64,000 bases of DNA from positions 11,865,585 to 11,929,584 of the forward strand of contig NC_135169.1 in the NCBI RefSeq assembly GCF_041146795.1, written 5' to 3'. The position numbers and the translations under genes were made by a program. The notes beneath the pieces were generated by a model. It saw only the letters and a program-made list of their open reading frames with translations, was not told where the DNA came from and did not search any database. Source of the stretch: Maylandia zebra. Taxonomy: Eukaryota; Chordata; Actinopteri; Cichliformes; Cichlidae. Below are positions 54,343 through 64,000 of this stretch, piece after piece; the stretch's first letter is position 1; the number at the start of each line of letters is the position of its first letter.

Positions 54343-54808
54343 GTGGTACTTTTGGCTTTCTGTTCCTGCTGGATGTTTGAGTACCTTGTTGTTGTTCTTT
54401 CAGACGTTGTGTGTTAATCAGTGATTGTGTGTGTATGTACATTGGATCCTGGCGCTGGCTCGCCTGAGATGTCATCTACCCGTGTGTGTTTATTTGCTCT
54501 AGTTCCGGGCGCTGGCTCGCCGGAGATGTCGTCTGCTTGATCCGACGCCTGAGATGGTCCGATTGGGCTGGTCTTAACCCTGCTGGCATGAATCCACTGA
54601 GGTTGTCCGTCTGTGAGGATGCTGGTTCTTCGTCACTGCCAGTAAAGCCTGGGGGCTGGAAAACGCGGCCTCCCAGAGTGTCCTTGGTTTTAGTGGCTTC
54701 TCCAACATGCGTCTCCTTGTCTCCACTGGTGGAACTGTGGAGGGGAAAAGCTGAGAGAGACAAACTTTCTGATAGTTATTATTCAGTTTTTCTACCAGGT
54801 TGTGAACA

Positions 54809-55497
54809 TCAGTGGACAATGCAATATACATCACCTTCTACTAGCGGTGCCCCTCTGGAAGCTGACCATGGTCTTGGAAATAGTCTTATTTCAAATGGAG
54901 ATAATTTGGTTACTGCAGATTGAGTCATTCCAATCTCACACAGGACTTGAGTAAGTAATTTGACCCAGGTCATTAAAGTTTTAGCACATTTTTTAATTAC
55001 TTCTAATGTGAATGAAGATCCTCTATCACTGTTAATCTGGTGAGGTATTCCGAATCTGGGTATTATTTCATTGCTCAACTTTTGACAGACTACTTCTGCA
55101 GTTTCTTTTGAGGTTGGATAAGCTTCTACTCATTTACTAAATTGATCCACTATTACCAGTAAGTACTTGATGCTTCCTTGTGCTGGCATATGTGTAAAAT
55201 CAATTTGTAATGTATGAAATGGAAAATCTGGTTATGGTAAATGCTGATGTTTTGCTTTTGAGCTACCTACATTAGTTCGCGCACATGTTAGACAGGTTGC
55301 TAATATGCTTTTTACTGCATGTCATGTTTTCTCAATTACAAATCTTAATTTTATTGCCCCTATTACCCCTCTTTGTCCGACATGACTCACACAGTGAAAA
55401 TGTCGGGCAAGGACTGGCATCAGGGAATATGGGAGGGCAATCAAAGCCTTAAGATTTTGTATAAGCCATCTCTGTCATCTAAGGTACAGTCATTATT
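54809..55497 (-). pseudogene. Retroviral integrase remnant
   Basis: The open part (54809-55078) has FGIPHQINSDRGSSFT, with the second catalytic Asp of the D,D-35-E core. Upstream sequence to about 55500 shows only short broken frames, in which an N-terminal zinc-binding region would be expected. Confidence 0.65.
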
Positions 55498-56176
55498 CTA
55501 TGCAGAGGCTTGCTCTTGTATGAATTTTAAATCAACATTTGTTTCTAAATAGTCTGGGAGTGTAACAAGTGGCAGCTGTAGGGGCACAGATAATACTTCC
55601 TGCGGAGGTGGGAGCTGTGATGCAGCTGCAGCCTTGGCTGTCACGTCTGCTAGAGCATTACCTGTTGCTTCGTCTGTGTCAGCTGTACTGTGTCCTTTCG
55701 TTTTTACAACTGCAACGGCCGATGGCAGCTGTATAGCCTGCAAAAGTCTTTTAACAAAATCAGAATTTAGCAATTTATTTTCCATCAGCAGATCTAAATC
55801 CTCTCTGTCTCCACAATGTGCCAAAGTCATGCACAACGCCAAATGCATAGCGGCTGTGTGCGTAAATTGTCACATGCTTATCCAAATGTAGCTCACAGGC
55901 GCGTATTAAAGCCATGAGCTCTGCTTTTTGTGCTGAGTGAAATGGTAATGAGTGAGCCTCTAGTATGATGTCAGGCACTGTTACCACTGAATAGCCACAA
56001 AGAAATGAGTTGTCATTCGGCCTTGAACAGGACCCGTCCACATAAACCGTGGCTGAGTCTGAGATAGGTGTTTGCTCTAAATCTGGACGTGGTGCTGTGG
56101 ATTCCTGTATACGTGTCATGCAGTCATGAACATCAAGCCTGTCTGAGCCATCCTGTCGGTCAGAAGAACACAGCAT
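55498..56176 (-). pseudogene. Retroviral RNase H, frame-broken
   Basis: First frame (55775-56176): VYVDGSCSR (first catalytic Asp), AQKAELMALIRA (Glu), and IYAHSRYAFGVVHDF (normally with Asp; here His-Ser). Second frame (55498-55848): VKTKGHSTADTDEATGNALA, the C-terminal block. The replaced residue and frameshift indicate loss of function. Confidence 0.75.
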
Positions 56177-56446
56177 AGGATCAATAAATGTGCTGGCGAA
56201 TCAGGTGTGCTGCTCGCTTTTATAGTGAGATTTGCATATGTTGTTTAGTTATGTTTGCTACAATGGTCGTGACCTGGTGATTGGTGTGTAGAATAGTGTC
56301 ATGTGAGAGTGTGAGCTTCCCGCAGTCCCTTATCATGATAGAGCAAGCTGCTACTGCCCTCAGGCAGGCCGGCATTCCTGAACAATTCAGGCAGCACCTT
56401 TGAGTGGCGGAGGTCAGCACTCCCTGTAATGCATTGAAAGAGGCAG

Positions 56447-57208
56447 TCATTTCTGTGGACCACAGTATTCGAGGAGGCTTGTCTTTTTTTTTTTACAACA
56501 GTCACGCAGAATGTGGTCATGAAAAGAACAGTCTGGTATCCACTGTCTGCAATAGTTCACCATGCCTAGGAAGGACAACATTTCCTTCTGTGTAGTGGGA
56601 CGAGGGACGGAGGTCACAGCTTTGACCCTGTCTGCAGTCATGGAACGTTTTCCGTGAGACAGTGTGAATCCCAAATATTGAACAGAAGTCTGACAGTACT
56701 GCATTTTCTTTGCTGATGCTTTGTGGCCAGTCTTTTGGAGGTGCTGGAGAAGCATGTGTGTAGCAGTTTGACATATTTTTTCACTTTCAGCACAGAGGAG
56801 GAGGTCATCCACATGTGGATCAGGGTGCAGCCCTGGAGGAGTGAAGCACCATTGAGAAAGCAGCAGAGCTGTCTATCATGCCTTGGGGCAAACGAGTCCA
56901 AGTGTACTGCTTATTTCTATGTGTGAATGCAAATAACGGCTGTGTGTCTTCATGCACAGGTACTGAAATCCACCACGGTAAAGTGTGTATGCAATGCATG
57001 TCAATATGCTGTGAACATCTGAAACGAGAGGTGGCAGAGGAATGTTGACTGCATTAATTTGCCTCAAGTCTTGTATGAAACGCCATACGCCAGGTTTGTT
57101 AGGCTTTGGCACAGGATTGACAGGAGTGTGGGCTTTATTACTCCTGTAGTCAATAAATCTCCTATCATGACATCTAGGGCTGCGGCTTTTTCCGTGGAAA
57201 GGGGACAT
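56447..57208 (-). pseudogene. Retroviral reverse transcriptase, frame-broken
   Basis: The upstream frame (56876-57208) has PVPKPNKPGVWRFIQDLRQI, the fingers/palm entry of retroviral RT. The downstream frame (56447-56812) starts at the catalytic MDDLLLC motif and runs through YLGFTLSHGKR and MLSFLGMVNYCRQW. The two are in different frames. Confidence 0.8.
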
Positions 57209-57244
57209 TGCCTGACATATACTGGCTTGTTGTTTTTTTTTTTT

Positions 57245-57700
57245 TTAGGTGTACGTGATAAAGTCAATAAATCCTATCTCATTCTCACTTTTTGACCATA
57301 ATGTCATATTCTGGTATTCAGCTGGCAATGTAACTGCAGAAATAGTACAGTGGATAGGGTAGGTTAGATCTATGTGACGACATGGTGTAGTTATGTCATA
57401 AACTATGTCTGAGTTATGTGACAAAATCACTGTTTGACCTTCACTTGTGTGAGCAGTTATCATGTTGTTGAACAGTGTGAGAGAAACAAAAGTGTGGCTC
57501 CCAGATATGGGATTACCTGTTAGTGGCGTCTGTACACGTTTTTTTTGGCACAGTGTGTGACATAGAGTACCGGACAAAAAGGATGTTGAGTTCATTCTCT
57601 GCTGAGGGTCCAGCTGACACAGAGGATGTTCCTTCTCCATCATGTCGGTACATAGGGCAGAGAAAACATAAGCTGTTATCAGTGTCAGCAAACATTTCAC
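57245..57700 (-). pseudogene. Retroviral protease region
   Basis: An open frame between gag and RT remnants. I cannot point to an intact Asp-Thr/Ser-Gly catalytic triad. Assigned by position and by the hydrophobic beta-rich sequence. Confidence 0.4.
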
Positions 57701-57782
57701 CCTTTGTGTTAAATTAAATACACAAATTCATTTTTGCCTTGGGTGTCTGCGGCTGCTGGAAAACTGAGCTAAATTTGCACCT

Positions 57783-58162
57783 CTAGCTTGTCCAACAGTG
57801 CATAAAGCGTTTTATGAATACTAGGATAGATTCATCAGGCTTCTGTTTACACATAGTTACTGCATTTAAGTCAATTTTGTCTCTGGACATTGTTAGCAGG
57901 AATTTCTTTAGATTCTTAAAGAAATCGGCGACTTTGTCATTATTTACCCTCCTTTTGTCCATAGCGGTAACATTTGATGCATCACGTCGCGGCATTCTAT
58001 CATATATTTTCTACAGGACTTTTTAAGCAGACTACTTTTCTTATCACAAATGATATTCAACATTTCTACTGACCTGTTTTCTGGCGATAATCGTTCGGGA
58101 TAAGGCTCCGAAAAGAAATTAGAATGCATTGAACTTCTTAAGTTGTAAACAAAGTCAGTCAC
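57783..58162 (-). pseudogene. Retroviral gag remnants
   Basis: Two overlapping short frames (57944-58162 and 57783-57995) in the gag position between leader and protease. They contain a capsid-like segment with KQKPDESILVFIKRF and related helices. Frames are interrupted and no complete capsid or zinc knuckle is present. Confidence 0.5.
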
Positions 58163-58473
58163 ATAAGCACTCCCGCATGTTCTGGATACGTGATCATGGA
58201 CGTCTTCACCGATTCGCGGACGTAGGTTACACGTAACCGGAAATGGGAGTTGTACTGAGCCGTTATTTGAGACTTTATTTTGTATTTTATTAATTTTTTG
58301 GTTTTACAGGTACTTTAGATTTTTTATCGGACCTGTCTGTGGTCTTTGAATAATTCTGACTCATGTTCAGTGATTTCCAGAGGGGTTTACACGCTAGGAG
58401 GATTTATGTTAGTATTTTCGCTGCGGCACAGCTGAGGTTACTTTAAATTTATTGCTAGCAATTTTTTGTTTGT

Positions 58474-58921
58474 GTGAGCAACTCTCACTTAGCGAGCAAC
58501 TTCTCGCTTAACGAGCAACTTCTCGTAAAACAACAGGCAACTTCCTGTGTCTTTCTGCTTTTAATTTACTGCTTTTAACCCTTGTATGGTAATCGGGTCT
58601 GTGAGACCCGTTTTCAGTTTTCTTTCGTTTTTTTTTTTTTTTTTTTTAACAAAATTAAATTTAATTATTTACTAGCTTTCTGTGAGTGAGCAACTTCTCA
58701 CTTCTTAACGTACGTTTCAAGATAACAGGCAACTCCCTGTGTCACTCTTTGGTGAGCAACTTCTCACTTAACGAGAAGTATTTAAGACAACAGGCAACTT
58801 TCTGTGTCACTTTTCTAAGTGAGCAACTTCTCACTTTTTAACGTACGTTTAATTAAACAATTAATTATTATTATTTTTTTAAACAAAATTAAAATATTCA
58901 AGACAACAGGCAACTTCCTGT
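58474..58921. repeat. Array of ten short hairpins with near-invariant loop CAACTT
   Basis: Units at 58474, 58492, 58511, 58533, 58686, 58725, 58752, 58790, 58817 and 58906. Each is a 5-7 bp stem closing CAACTT (one CAACT, one CAACTC). Stems vary in a compensated way: GTGAG/CTCAC, GCGAG/CTCGC, ACGAG/CTCGT, ACAGG/CCTGT. Six lie inside the MITE 58579-58943 and four outside it to the left. Confidence 0.75.
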
Positions 58922-58943
58922 GTCCACCAACACCACACAAGGG
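58579..58943. mobile_element. piggyBac-like MITE with TTAA target sites
   Basis: Flanked by TTAA at 58575-58578 and 58944-58947, with ends CCCTTGTATGG and its near-complement CCACACAAGGG. Just inside the left end is a perfect hairpin CGGGTCTGTGAGACCCG. 365 bp, non-coding, inserted in the retroviral leader. Confidence 0.7.
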
Positions 58944-59107
58944 TTAATTTACTTTATTCGGGGACTGAGGAAGTCGTCAGTGTATCTCTCTGGATCACTA
59001 AGTGAAACTTCGTCAGCATATCCCGTTTCTTTATGGATCAATCACTGAGAGAGGTATAATAGGTCTTTATATAAATATGAAAGACGCATATTTACCTTCT
59101 GTCAGGG

Positions 59108-59125
59108 ATCCCACTTCTGACACCA
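59108..59125 (-). other. Primer-binding site, probably tRNA-Leu type
   Basis: Four bases after the 5' LTR the minus strand reads TGGTGTCAGAAGTGGGAT, which begins with TGG as required to pair a tRNA CCA end. I associate it with tRNA-Leu; the assignment needs a tRNA comparison. Confidence 0.65.
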
Positions 59126-59129
59126 AAAT

Positions 59130-59787
59130 TGAAGGAAATTGCCATCCCGGGTTTCCTCCGTGGCGTGAGCGATAAGCAGAGTTTTGTCCTTTCCTTCTAA
59201 GATTCCTAATTATTTAAAGTAACACTCAGGTATGCCGTTCAGCTGGGTTAGTTACAGCGCCGGGAGCAGCTTGGGAGAACAAGGAAACACAGACTGCTTC
59301 AGGTTGTCTTCCCAATCGACTCAAAGGTTTATTTGATACACAGCAGTTTATATAGATGAAAAAAGGTTCGTGTGTCAGCTTTCCCAGTTCAAACCGGTAC
59401 AGACCAAATAAGGAAACGTCTTCCTGCCTTCTGAGCAAAGTATCCCTTGTGTAGTTTATCAGTTCAGCTACAATTTATGATCATCCCAGCAAAATACACT
59501 CCTAGACATAAAATACAGAGTTCTTTCATTAGTGAATTCTGAAACGAACCACCTAGCCTTTAACGAGCCTTTTCCAGGAGATAAAGAAAAAGGGAGGATG
59601 GGAGCAAAGAAGTGGTCTCATCTCTGTGGTGTTTTCGACCTTGAGGTACCAGCTTGTGAGTCTCACATTAATTCTTGGGTCACAGAGAAAGAGAAAAACA
59701 ACTAGTAGATCGGCCTTATTGAGTAACAGTTTTCCTGTATAAAACAATATCCTGTAAATGCTTACCGTGGTATCAAAATATCTAACA
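59130..59787 (-). repeat. Retroviral 5' LTR
   Basis: 658 bp, TGTTAG..CTTCA in retroviral sense. It differs from the 3' LTR by about seven substitutions and one base deletion, all within the last about 170 bp (retroviral sense); the remainder looks identical. Confidence 0.9.
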
Positions 59788-60515
59788 GCGCTCTTCTGGA
59801 CAGAGATCTCCGATGTTATTCCCGGGATCTGCTGGAGCCACTCGCCTAGCTTGGGAGTCACCGCACCTAGTGCTCCGATTACCACGGGGACCACCGTTAC
59901 CTTCACCCTCCACATCCTCTCGAGCTCTTCTCTGAGCCCTTGGTATTTCTCCAGCTTCTCGTGTTCCTTCTTCCTGATATTGCTGTCATTCGGAACCGCT
60001 ACATCGATCACTACGGCCGTCTTCTTCTGTTTGTCTACCACCACTATGTCCGGTTGGTTAGCCACCACCATTTTGTCCGTCTGTAACTGGAAGTCCCACA
60101 GGATCTTAGCTCGGTCATTCTCCACCACCCTTGGGGGCATCTCCCATTTTGACCTCGGGACTTCCAGGTTATACTCGGCACAGATGTTCCTGTACACTAT
60201 GCCGGCCACTTGGTTATGGCGTTCCATGTATGCCTTGCCTGCTAGCATCTTGCACCCTGCTGTTATGTGCTGGATTGTCTCTGGGGCATCTTTACACAGC
60301 CTGCACCTGGGGTCTTGCCTGGTGTGATAGACCCCAGCCTCTATGGATCTTGTACTCAGAGCTTGTTCTTGTGCTGCCATGATTAGTGCCTCTGTGCTGT
60401 CTTTCAGTCCAGCTTTGTCCAGCCACTGGTAGGATTTCTGGATATCAGCCACCTCCTCTATCTGCCGGTGGTACATACCGTGCAGGGGCCTGTCCTTCCA
60501 TGATGGTTCCTCGTC
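59788..60515 (-). pseudogene. LINE zinc knuckle and restriction-like endonuclease
   Basis: In frame with the RT beyond the stop codon. It has a CCHC block (CRLCKDAPETIQHITAGC), then the RLE core QPDIVVVDKQ..VVIDVAVPND and KLEKYQGL. It is cut by the retroviral LTR at 59787; the final codons (about 20) plus stop are at about 52045-52104. The endonuclease nicks target DNA for reverse transcription in this LINE group. Confidence 0.8.
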
Positions 60516-62345
60516 TCACTCCTCTTTCTTGGGTTTCTGCTGCCTGAGGTATTCACTGAGCACTCGGTCAGTTGGGGCCATCTTCCCAATGTATTCTTGG
60601 ATGTTCGTTGTCTCATCCTGGACTGTGGTGCTGACACTCACCAGTCCCCGGCCCCCTTCCTTCCGCTTAGCGTACAGCCTCAGGGTGCTGGACTTGGGGT
60701 GAAACCCTCCATGCATGGTAAGGAGCTTTCTTGTCTTTATGTCAGTGGCTTCTATCTCCTCCTTTGGCCAGCCTATTACCCCAGCAGGGTACCTGATCAC
60801 GGGCAGGGCGTACGTGTTGATGGCCCGGATCTTGTTCTTACCATTCAGCTGACTCCTCAGGACTTGCCTGACCCTCTGCAGGTACTTGGTGGTTGCAGCT
60901 TTTCTAGCGGCCTCTTCATTGTTCCCATTCGCCTGCGGGATCCCCAGGTACTTGTAACTGTCCTCTATGTCTGCAATGTTGCCTTCTGGTAGTTCAATCC
61001 CCTCAGTTCTGACTACCTTCCCTCTCTTTGTTACCATCCGACTACACTTCTCCAGTCCGAACGACATTCCAATGTCATTGCTGTATAGCCTGGTAGTGTG
61101 GATCAGTGAATCGATGTCTCGTTCACTCTTGGCATACAGCTTGATGTCATCCATGTACAGGAGGTGGCTGACAACTGCTCCGTTCCGTAGTCGGTATCCG
61201 TAGCCAGTCTTGTTAATGATCTCACTGAGGGGGTTCAGGCCTATGCAGAACAGCAGTGGGGACAGGGCATCTCCCTGGTAGATCCCGCTCTTGATGGTGA
61301 CTTGTGCTATGGGCTTGGAGTTGGCCTCTAGTGTTGTACGCCACATCCCCATTGAGTTCCTGATGAAGGCTCTTAGGGTCCCATTGATCTTGTACAATTC
61401 TAGGCATTCCAGTATCCAGCTGTGGGGCATTGAGTCATAGGCCTTCTTGTAATCAATCCAGGCAGTGCACAGGTTGGTCAGTCTGGTCTTGCAGTCTCGG
61501 CTGACTGTTCTATCTACCAGTAGCTGGTGTTTTGCGCCTCTGGTATTCTTGCCAATTCCTTTCAGTGTTCCGCTCATGTATTGACCCATGTGCCTGTTTA
61601 TCTTAGCCGATATGATGCCTGACAGGAGCTTCCATGTAGTACTGAGACAGGTTATTGGTCGGTAGTTGGAGGGGACCGGTCCCTTCTTGGGGTCCTTGGG
61701 GATCAGGACCGTCCGACCTTCGGTTAGCCATTCCGGGTGTCTCCCGTTAACTAGCAGCTGGTTCATTTGTGCTGCCAGACGCTCGTGGAGTGCAGTCAGC
61801 TTCTTTAGCCAGTAGGCGTGAACCATGTCGGGCCCTGGTGCTGTCCAACTCTTCATACTGGAGACCCTTTCTTGGATATCTGCCACTGTGATGGTTACTG
61901 GACCCTGTTCAGGGAGGTCGCTGTGGTCTGCCCTCAGATGCACTAGCCACTGAGCATTGCCGTTATGGGTTGCGTCCTTCTCCCATATGCTCTTCCAGTA
62001 TTGCTCCGTCTCCAGCCTTGGTGGTGCTGTTCTCTTATTGGTCCCTTGCCACTGAGAGTACACCTTTGCTGGTTCTGTGGAGAACAGCTGGTTTATTCTC
62101 CTGCCTTCTATCTTTCTGGTGTACCTCCTCAAGCGGCTGGCCAAGGCTGTGAGTCTTTGCTTGGCAGTTTCTAAGGCCTCAGGTATGGATAGCTTGCTGT
62201 ATTTCTTATGCACCTTCTTTGTCGCACCTTTCTGCAACTCCGTTAGTTGGCTAACCTCCCTCCGTGCTGCTTTGATCTTGCCCTCTAGCCTCCTTCTCCA
62301 TGGAGGGTACTGCCCCTTGTGGCTGTTCAACTTGTAGCCAAGCAT
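60516..62345 (-). pseudogene. LINE reverse transcriptase
   Basis: 609 open codons. Arg/Lys-rich N-part, then RT: SMKSWTAPGPDMVHAYWLKK, TVLIPKDPKKG..NYRPITCLS, WIDYKKAYDSMPHSWI (first catalytic Asp), GIYQGDALSPLLF and LLYMDDIKLYAKS (catalytic pair). The thumb region follows. The frame stops at TGA 60516-60518 (KPKKEE), but the same frame continues into the endonuclease, so this is a single nonsense change. The 5' end (near 62345-62380) also appears frameshifted. Confidence 0.85.
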
Positions 62346-62652
62346 CTCACTGATGCCATATTGTAGATCAGCTTGTTAGTGTCGGTAATCCTGGTTGTAG
62401 GTATTGTCCGTAGTGCTGCATTAACATCATCTAGCAGACCTTCTGAGGGTACTTCACGTAATCTTGGTAACCGGCTACGGGGGATCCAGGTTGGACATGA
62501 TCCTTTTTTTCAGGTCAGTTCCTCTCGCACTCAACGATCCTTCTCCTATCGCACTTGGGGCTATGTACCCAATCTCGGGTGGGGGTGATGATATCTCCCC
62601 CCTGACCTGGCGTCCTGACTCCTCCTTGCCGTAGCATTTGTGTTGTACCTCG

Positions 62653-62970
62653 TCAATCTCTAGCTGTGAGAGCAGTCCCTTCTTTCGAATGTTGGAACAC
62701 TGAGCTACTAGTTGTTTCGCCGTATCGAAGAATCCATAGGTCCGTCATCCTATTCATGTAGCCCTTTCCGCCGGGGTTACTTGCGTAGTAGCATTCCAAC
62801 AACGCCTTGTTTTCGTCTCTTGCCCACCGATGCCTTCTTGTTCCAGTAGCCCACTTTTCGTCAGGGTGCCTCAACACCTCAACACCTGACGCGGACCTTG
62901 TTGATCCGGGCGACGTCCGAGCCGGCATGCCTTCTGTCTCGCTCATGTCTGCGGTAGGCTTACTTAGCAT
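62653..62970 (-). pseudogene. LINE N-terminal Myb-like DNA-binding region
   Basis: MLSKPTADMSETEG start; RHRWARDENKALLECYYASN and GYMNRMTDLWILRYGET resemble the Myb-like motif upstream of RT in R4/Dong-type LINEs. The frame is lost between here and the RT. Confidence 0.55.
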
Positions 62971-62975
62971 AGGGG

Positions 62976-63005
62976 GTCTAGCCTTAGGACCCTTACTGGA
63001 TACAG
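62976..63005. other. Junction between LINE 5' end and tRNA-like sequence
   Basis: Short stretch whose assignment to the LINE or the tRNA-like unit cannot be decided. Confidence 0.3.
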
Positions 63006-63084
63006 ACGCCCCAGGCAGGAATCGAACTTGCGATCCTCTGTTCCAAAGGAGTGTAGTCTAACCACTACGCTATCCAGCTGCTAT
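63006..63084 (-). tRNA. tRNA-like sequence (degenerate) at the LINE 5' end
   Basis: Minus strand has an A-box-like TAGCGTAGTGGTTAGAC with a GTAG/CTAC D-stem. It also has a B-box-like GCAAGTTCGATTCCTGC T-arm with one mismatch. The anticodon stem is imperfect and a clean acceptor stem cannot be drawn, so it is more likely a tRNA-derived relic or pol III promoter than a working tRNA gene. Confidence 0.45.
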
Positions 63085-63150
63085 GTATAGCATACATATA
63101 TATGTATATATACATATATATATATACATATACATATATATATATATATG
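63085..63150. repeat. (TA)n-rich microsatellite
   Basis: TATA/CATA dinucleotide tract immediately beside the tRNA-like unit. Confidence 0.9.
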
Positions 63151-63164
63151 AGAAAAACATTTAT

Positions 63165-63235
63165 TTTATTTAAATATCATAATAATTATTATTATTATTA
63201 TGATATTTAAATAAAATAAATACAAAATAAATAAA
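63165..63235. repeat. AT-rich palindrome
   Basis: TTTATTTAAATATCATAATA and its reverse complement flank a TTATTATT core; a near-perfect inverted repeat of about 25 bp per arm. Confidence 0.7.
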
Positions 63236-64000
63236 ATAAACAGAAGCTTAAAAACGCAAGCATAAAAACATTGCCTGGTCTGATGAGTCTCAGTTTCTGC
63301 TCAGAAATTGGCAAAACCAAATCAATCAAATCAAATTAATTTCAGTTTGATCTCCAAACAAAGTAAAGTGATTTCCATGTTTCCTTGTTTAGGCTGTGGG
63401 ACTGTAACCTTTAAGGTTTAAATGGATCCAGTTTAAAGGTTCAGAGCCTCAGAAATCAACAGCAGCACTGAGACTGGACTCAATGATAAAATAATTAACA
63501 GGAATAAAAATGTTTATTTTACTGCTCTGTGTGCTACATCATCAGATTAATGAGTTTCTACAGCATTCATATCTTGTCCTTTTTTACAGCAGTGTTACAT
63601 TTTAATGTTTTGAGTTTGATATTATTTATAGATCTTTAATCACTATTTAATAATATCTCTGCAGCAGGTGGCACTATGTGTCCCTCCAAACTATCAAAGC
63701 TCAGCTGATTCACAGAAGCAGGATTCAGCTTCGAGAGCAGAGTCCTGCAAATGTGTCGACTGTGTAGACTTTTCATTGGGACAGAGAGGGGGAGGGACTT
63801 TCACCCACCCAACACATGCTTTCGTGTATCCTCTAAGGTCCTGACTGCACGCTGTTTGAAGTTGATGATGTCAGCGTCTGCTGAATGTTCATTGGTTGGC
63901 AAGTGTAGCGAAATACAGCAGGAAAGGAAGAAGCACAAAAAACACTTCAAAGGTCAACAATGCACACATGCGAGAGCGTAAATCTGGCGTGCGATGGCTC
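63236..64000. other. Right edge; no gene recognised
   Basis: Unique-looking sequence. A plus-strand frame of 76 codons (63751-63981) has no domain I recognise and no clear splice context. Confidence 0.4.

Larger units (their letters stand above)
52105..59787 (-). mobile_element. Endogenous retrovirus (gamma/epsilon-like), defective
   Basis: LTRs at 52105-52763 and 59130-59787, with GCGCT duplicated at 52100-52104 and 59788-59792. Minus-strand order: 5' LTR, primer-binding site, gag remnants, protease region, RT, RNase H, integrase, env, purine tract, 3' LTR. Every gene except most of env is broken by stops or frameshifts. It inserted into the RLE LINE. Class by order and motifs only. Confidence 0.9.
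51977..62975 (-). mobile_element. RLE-type LINE (R4/Dong, Rex6-like), split by an endogenous retrovirus
   Basis: Minus-strand LINE. Its 3' UTR and last codons are at 51977-52104 and its main body at 59788 to about 62975. It encodes an N-terminal Myb-like region, reverse transcriptase, a CCHC knuckle and a C-terminal restriction-like endonuclease, the order of R2/R4-type LINEs. The clade name is from recognition. The element has a nonsense codon, at least one frameshift and the viral insertion, so it is dead. Confidence 0.8.

Noticed and set aside
59758-60327. 189-codon plus-strand open frame
   Set aside because: Antisense of the LINE endonuclease, whose motifs are clear on the minus strand.
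63751-63981. 76-codon plus-strand frame at the right edge
   Set aside because: No domain, composition typical of random sequence, and no supporting splice or promoter signals.

Overview
The window is vertebrate genomic DNA and almost certainly comes from a teleost fish, most likely a cichlid-type percomorph. It is AT-rich and has split genes with GT-AG introns. It also carries tRNA-derived SINEs of the African-cichlid type, L1-, Penelope- and RLE-type LINE fragments, hAT, pogo, piggyBac-like and Tc1 DNA transposons, and a fish endogenous retrovirus. No bacterial feature, operon or CRISPR array is present.

The host content is part of a tandem cluster of immunoglobulin-domain receptors of the Fc-receptor-like / leukocyte immune-type family, all on the minus strand. 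Three units are visible. Unit 0 is cut by the left edge: one Ig exon start lies at 1-30 and a promoter relic at about 1707-1960. Gene A (27845 to 17981) can be assembled exon by exon into an 800-codon reading frame: a split leader, seven Ig domains, a transmembrane helix and a five-exon tail with two consensus ITIMs. Gene B (51660 to 31047) has a split leader and ten Ig exons. Its domains are alternating A/B types followed by a three-domain Fc-gamma-receptor-like module, then a transmembrane helix and a tail with two consensus ITIMs. Every Ig exon starts and ends in phase 1, so domains can be added, lost or skipped without breaking frame. The sequence shows this happening: near-identical duplicated exons, decayed exons, an exon hit by a LINE, and an exon with a mutated splice acceptor.

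Mobile elements fill the introns and intergenic spaces and are heavily nested. From left to right: decayed DNA elements and two SINEs (1-12 kb); a 4.25 kb hAT with an exact 8-bp target duplication, its transposase gene split by a 2.6 kb foldback element (13572-17821); L1 and Penelope-like insertions inside gene A; a hAT-like element between the genes (29446-30929); a 4.2 kb 5'-truncated L1 in a gene B tail intron (32112-36266); a short-bodied LTR element in another gene B intron, one LTR of which carries a pogo transposon (43395-48065); and upstream of gene B an RLE-encoding LINE (about 51977-62975) split by a minus-strand endogenous retrovirus (52105-59787), which itself contains a TTAA-flanked MITE.

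All exon calls rest on reading frame, splice sites, phase consistency and similarity among copies within the window. No database search was possible, so family names are from recognition. The most interesting signals are the two reconstructable inhibitory-type receptors, the ongoing exon turnover between them, and an array of ten short hairpins with a near-invariant CAACTT loop and covarying stems in the retroviral leader.
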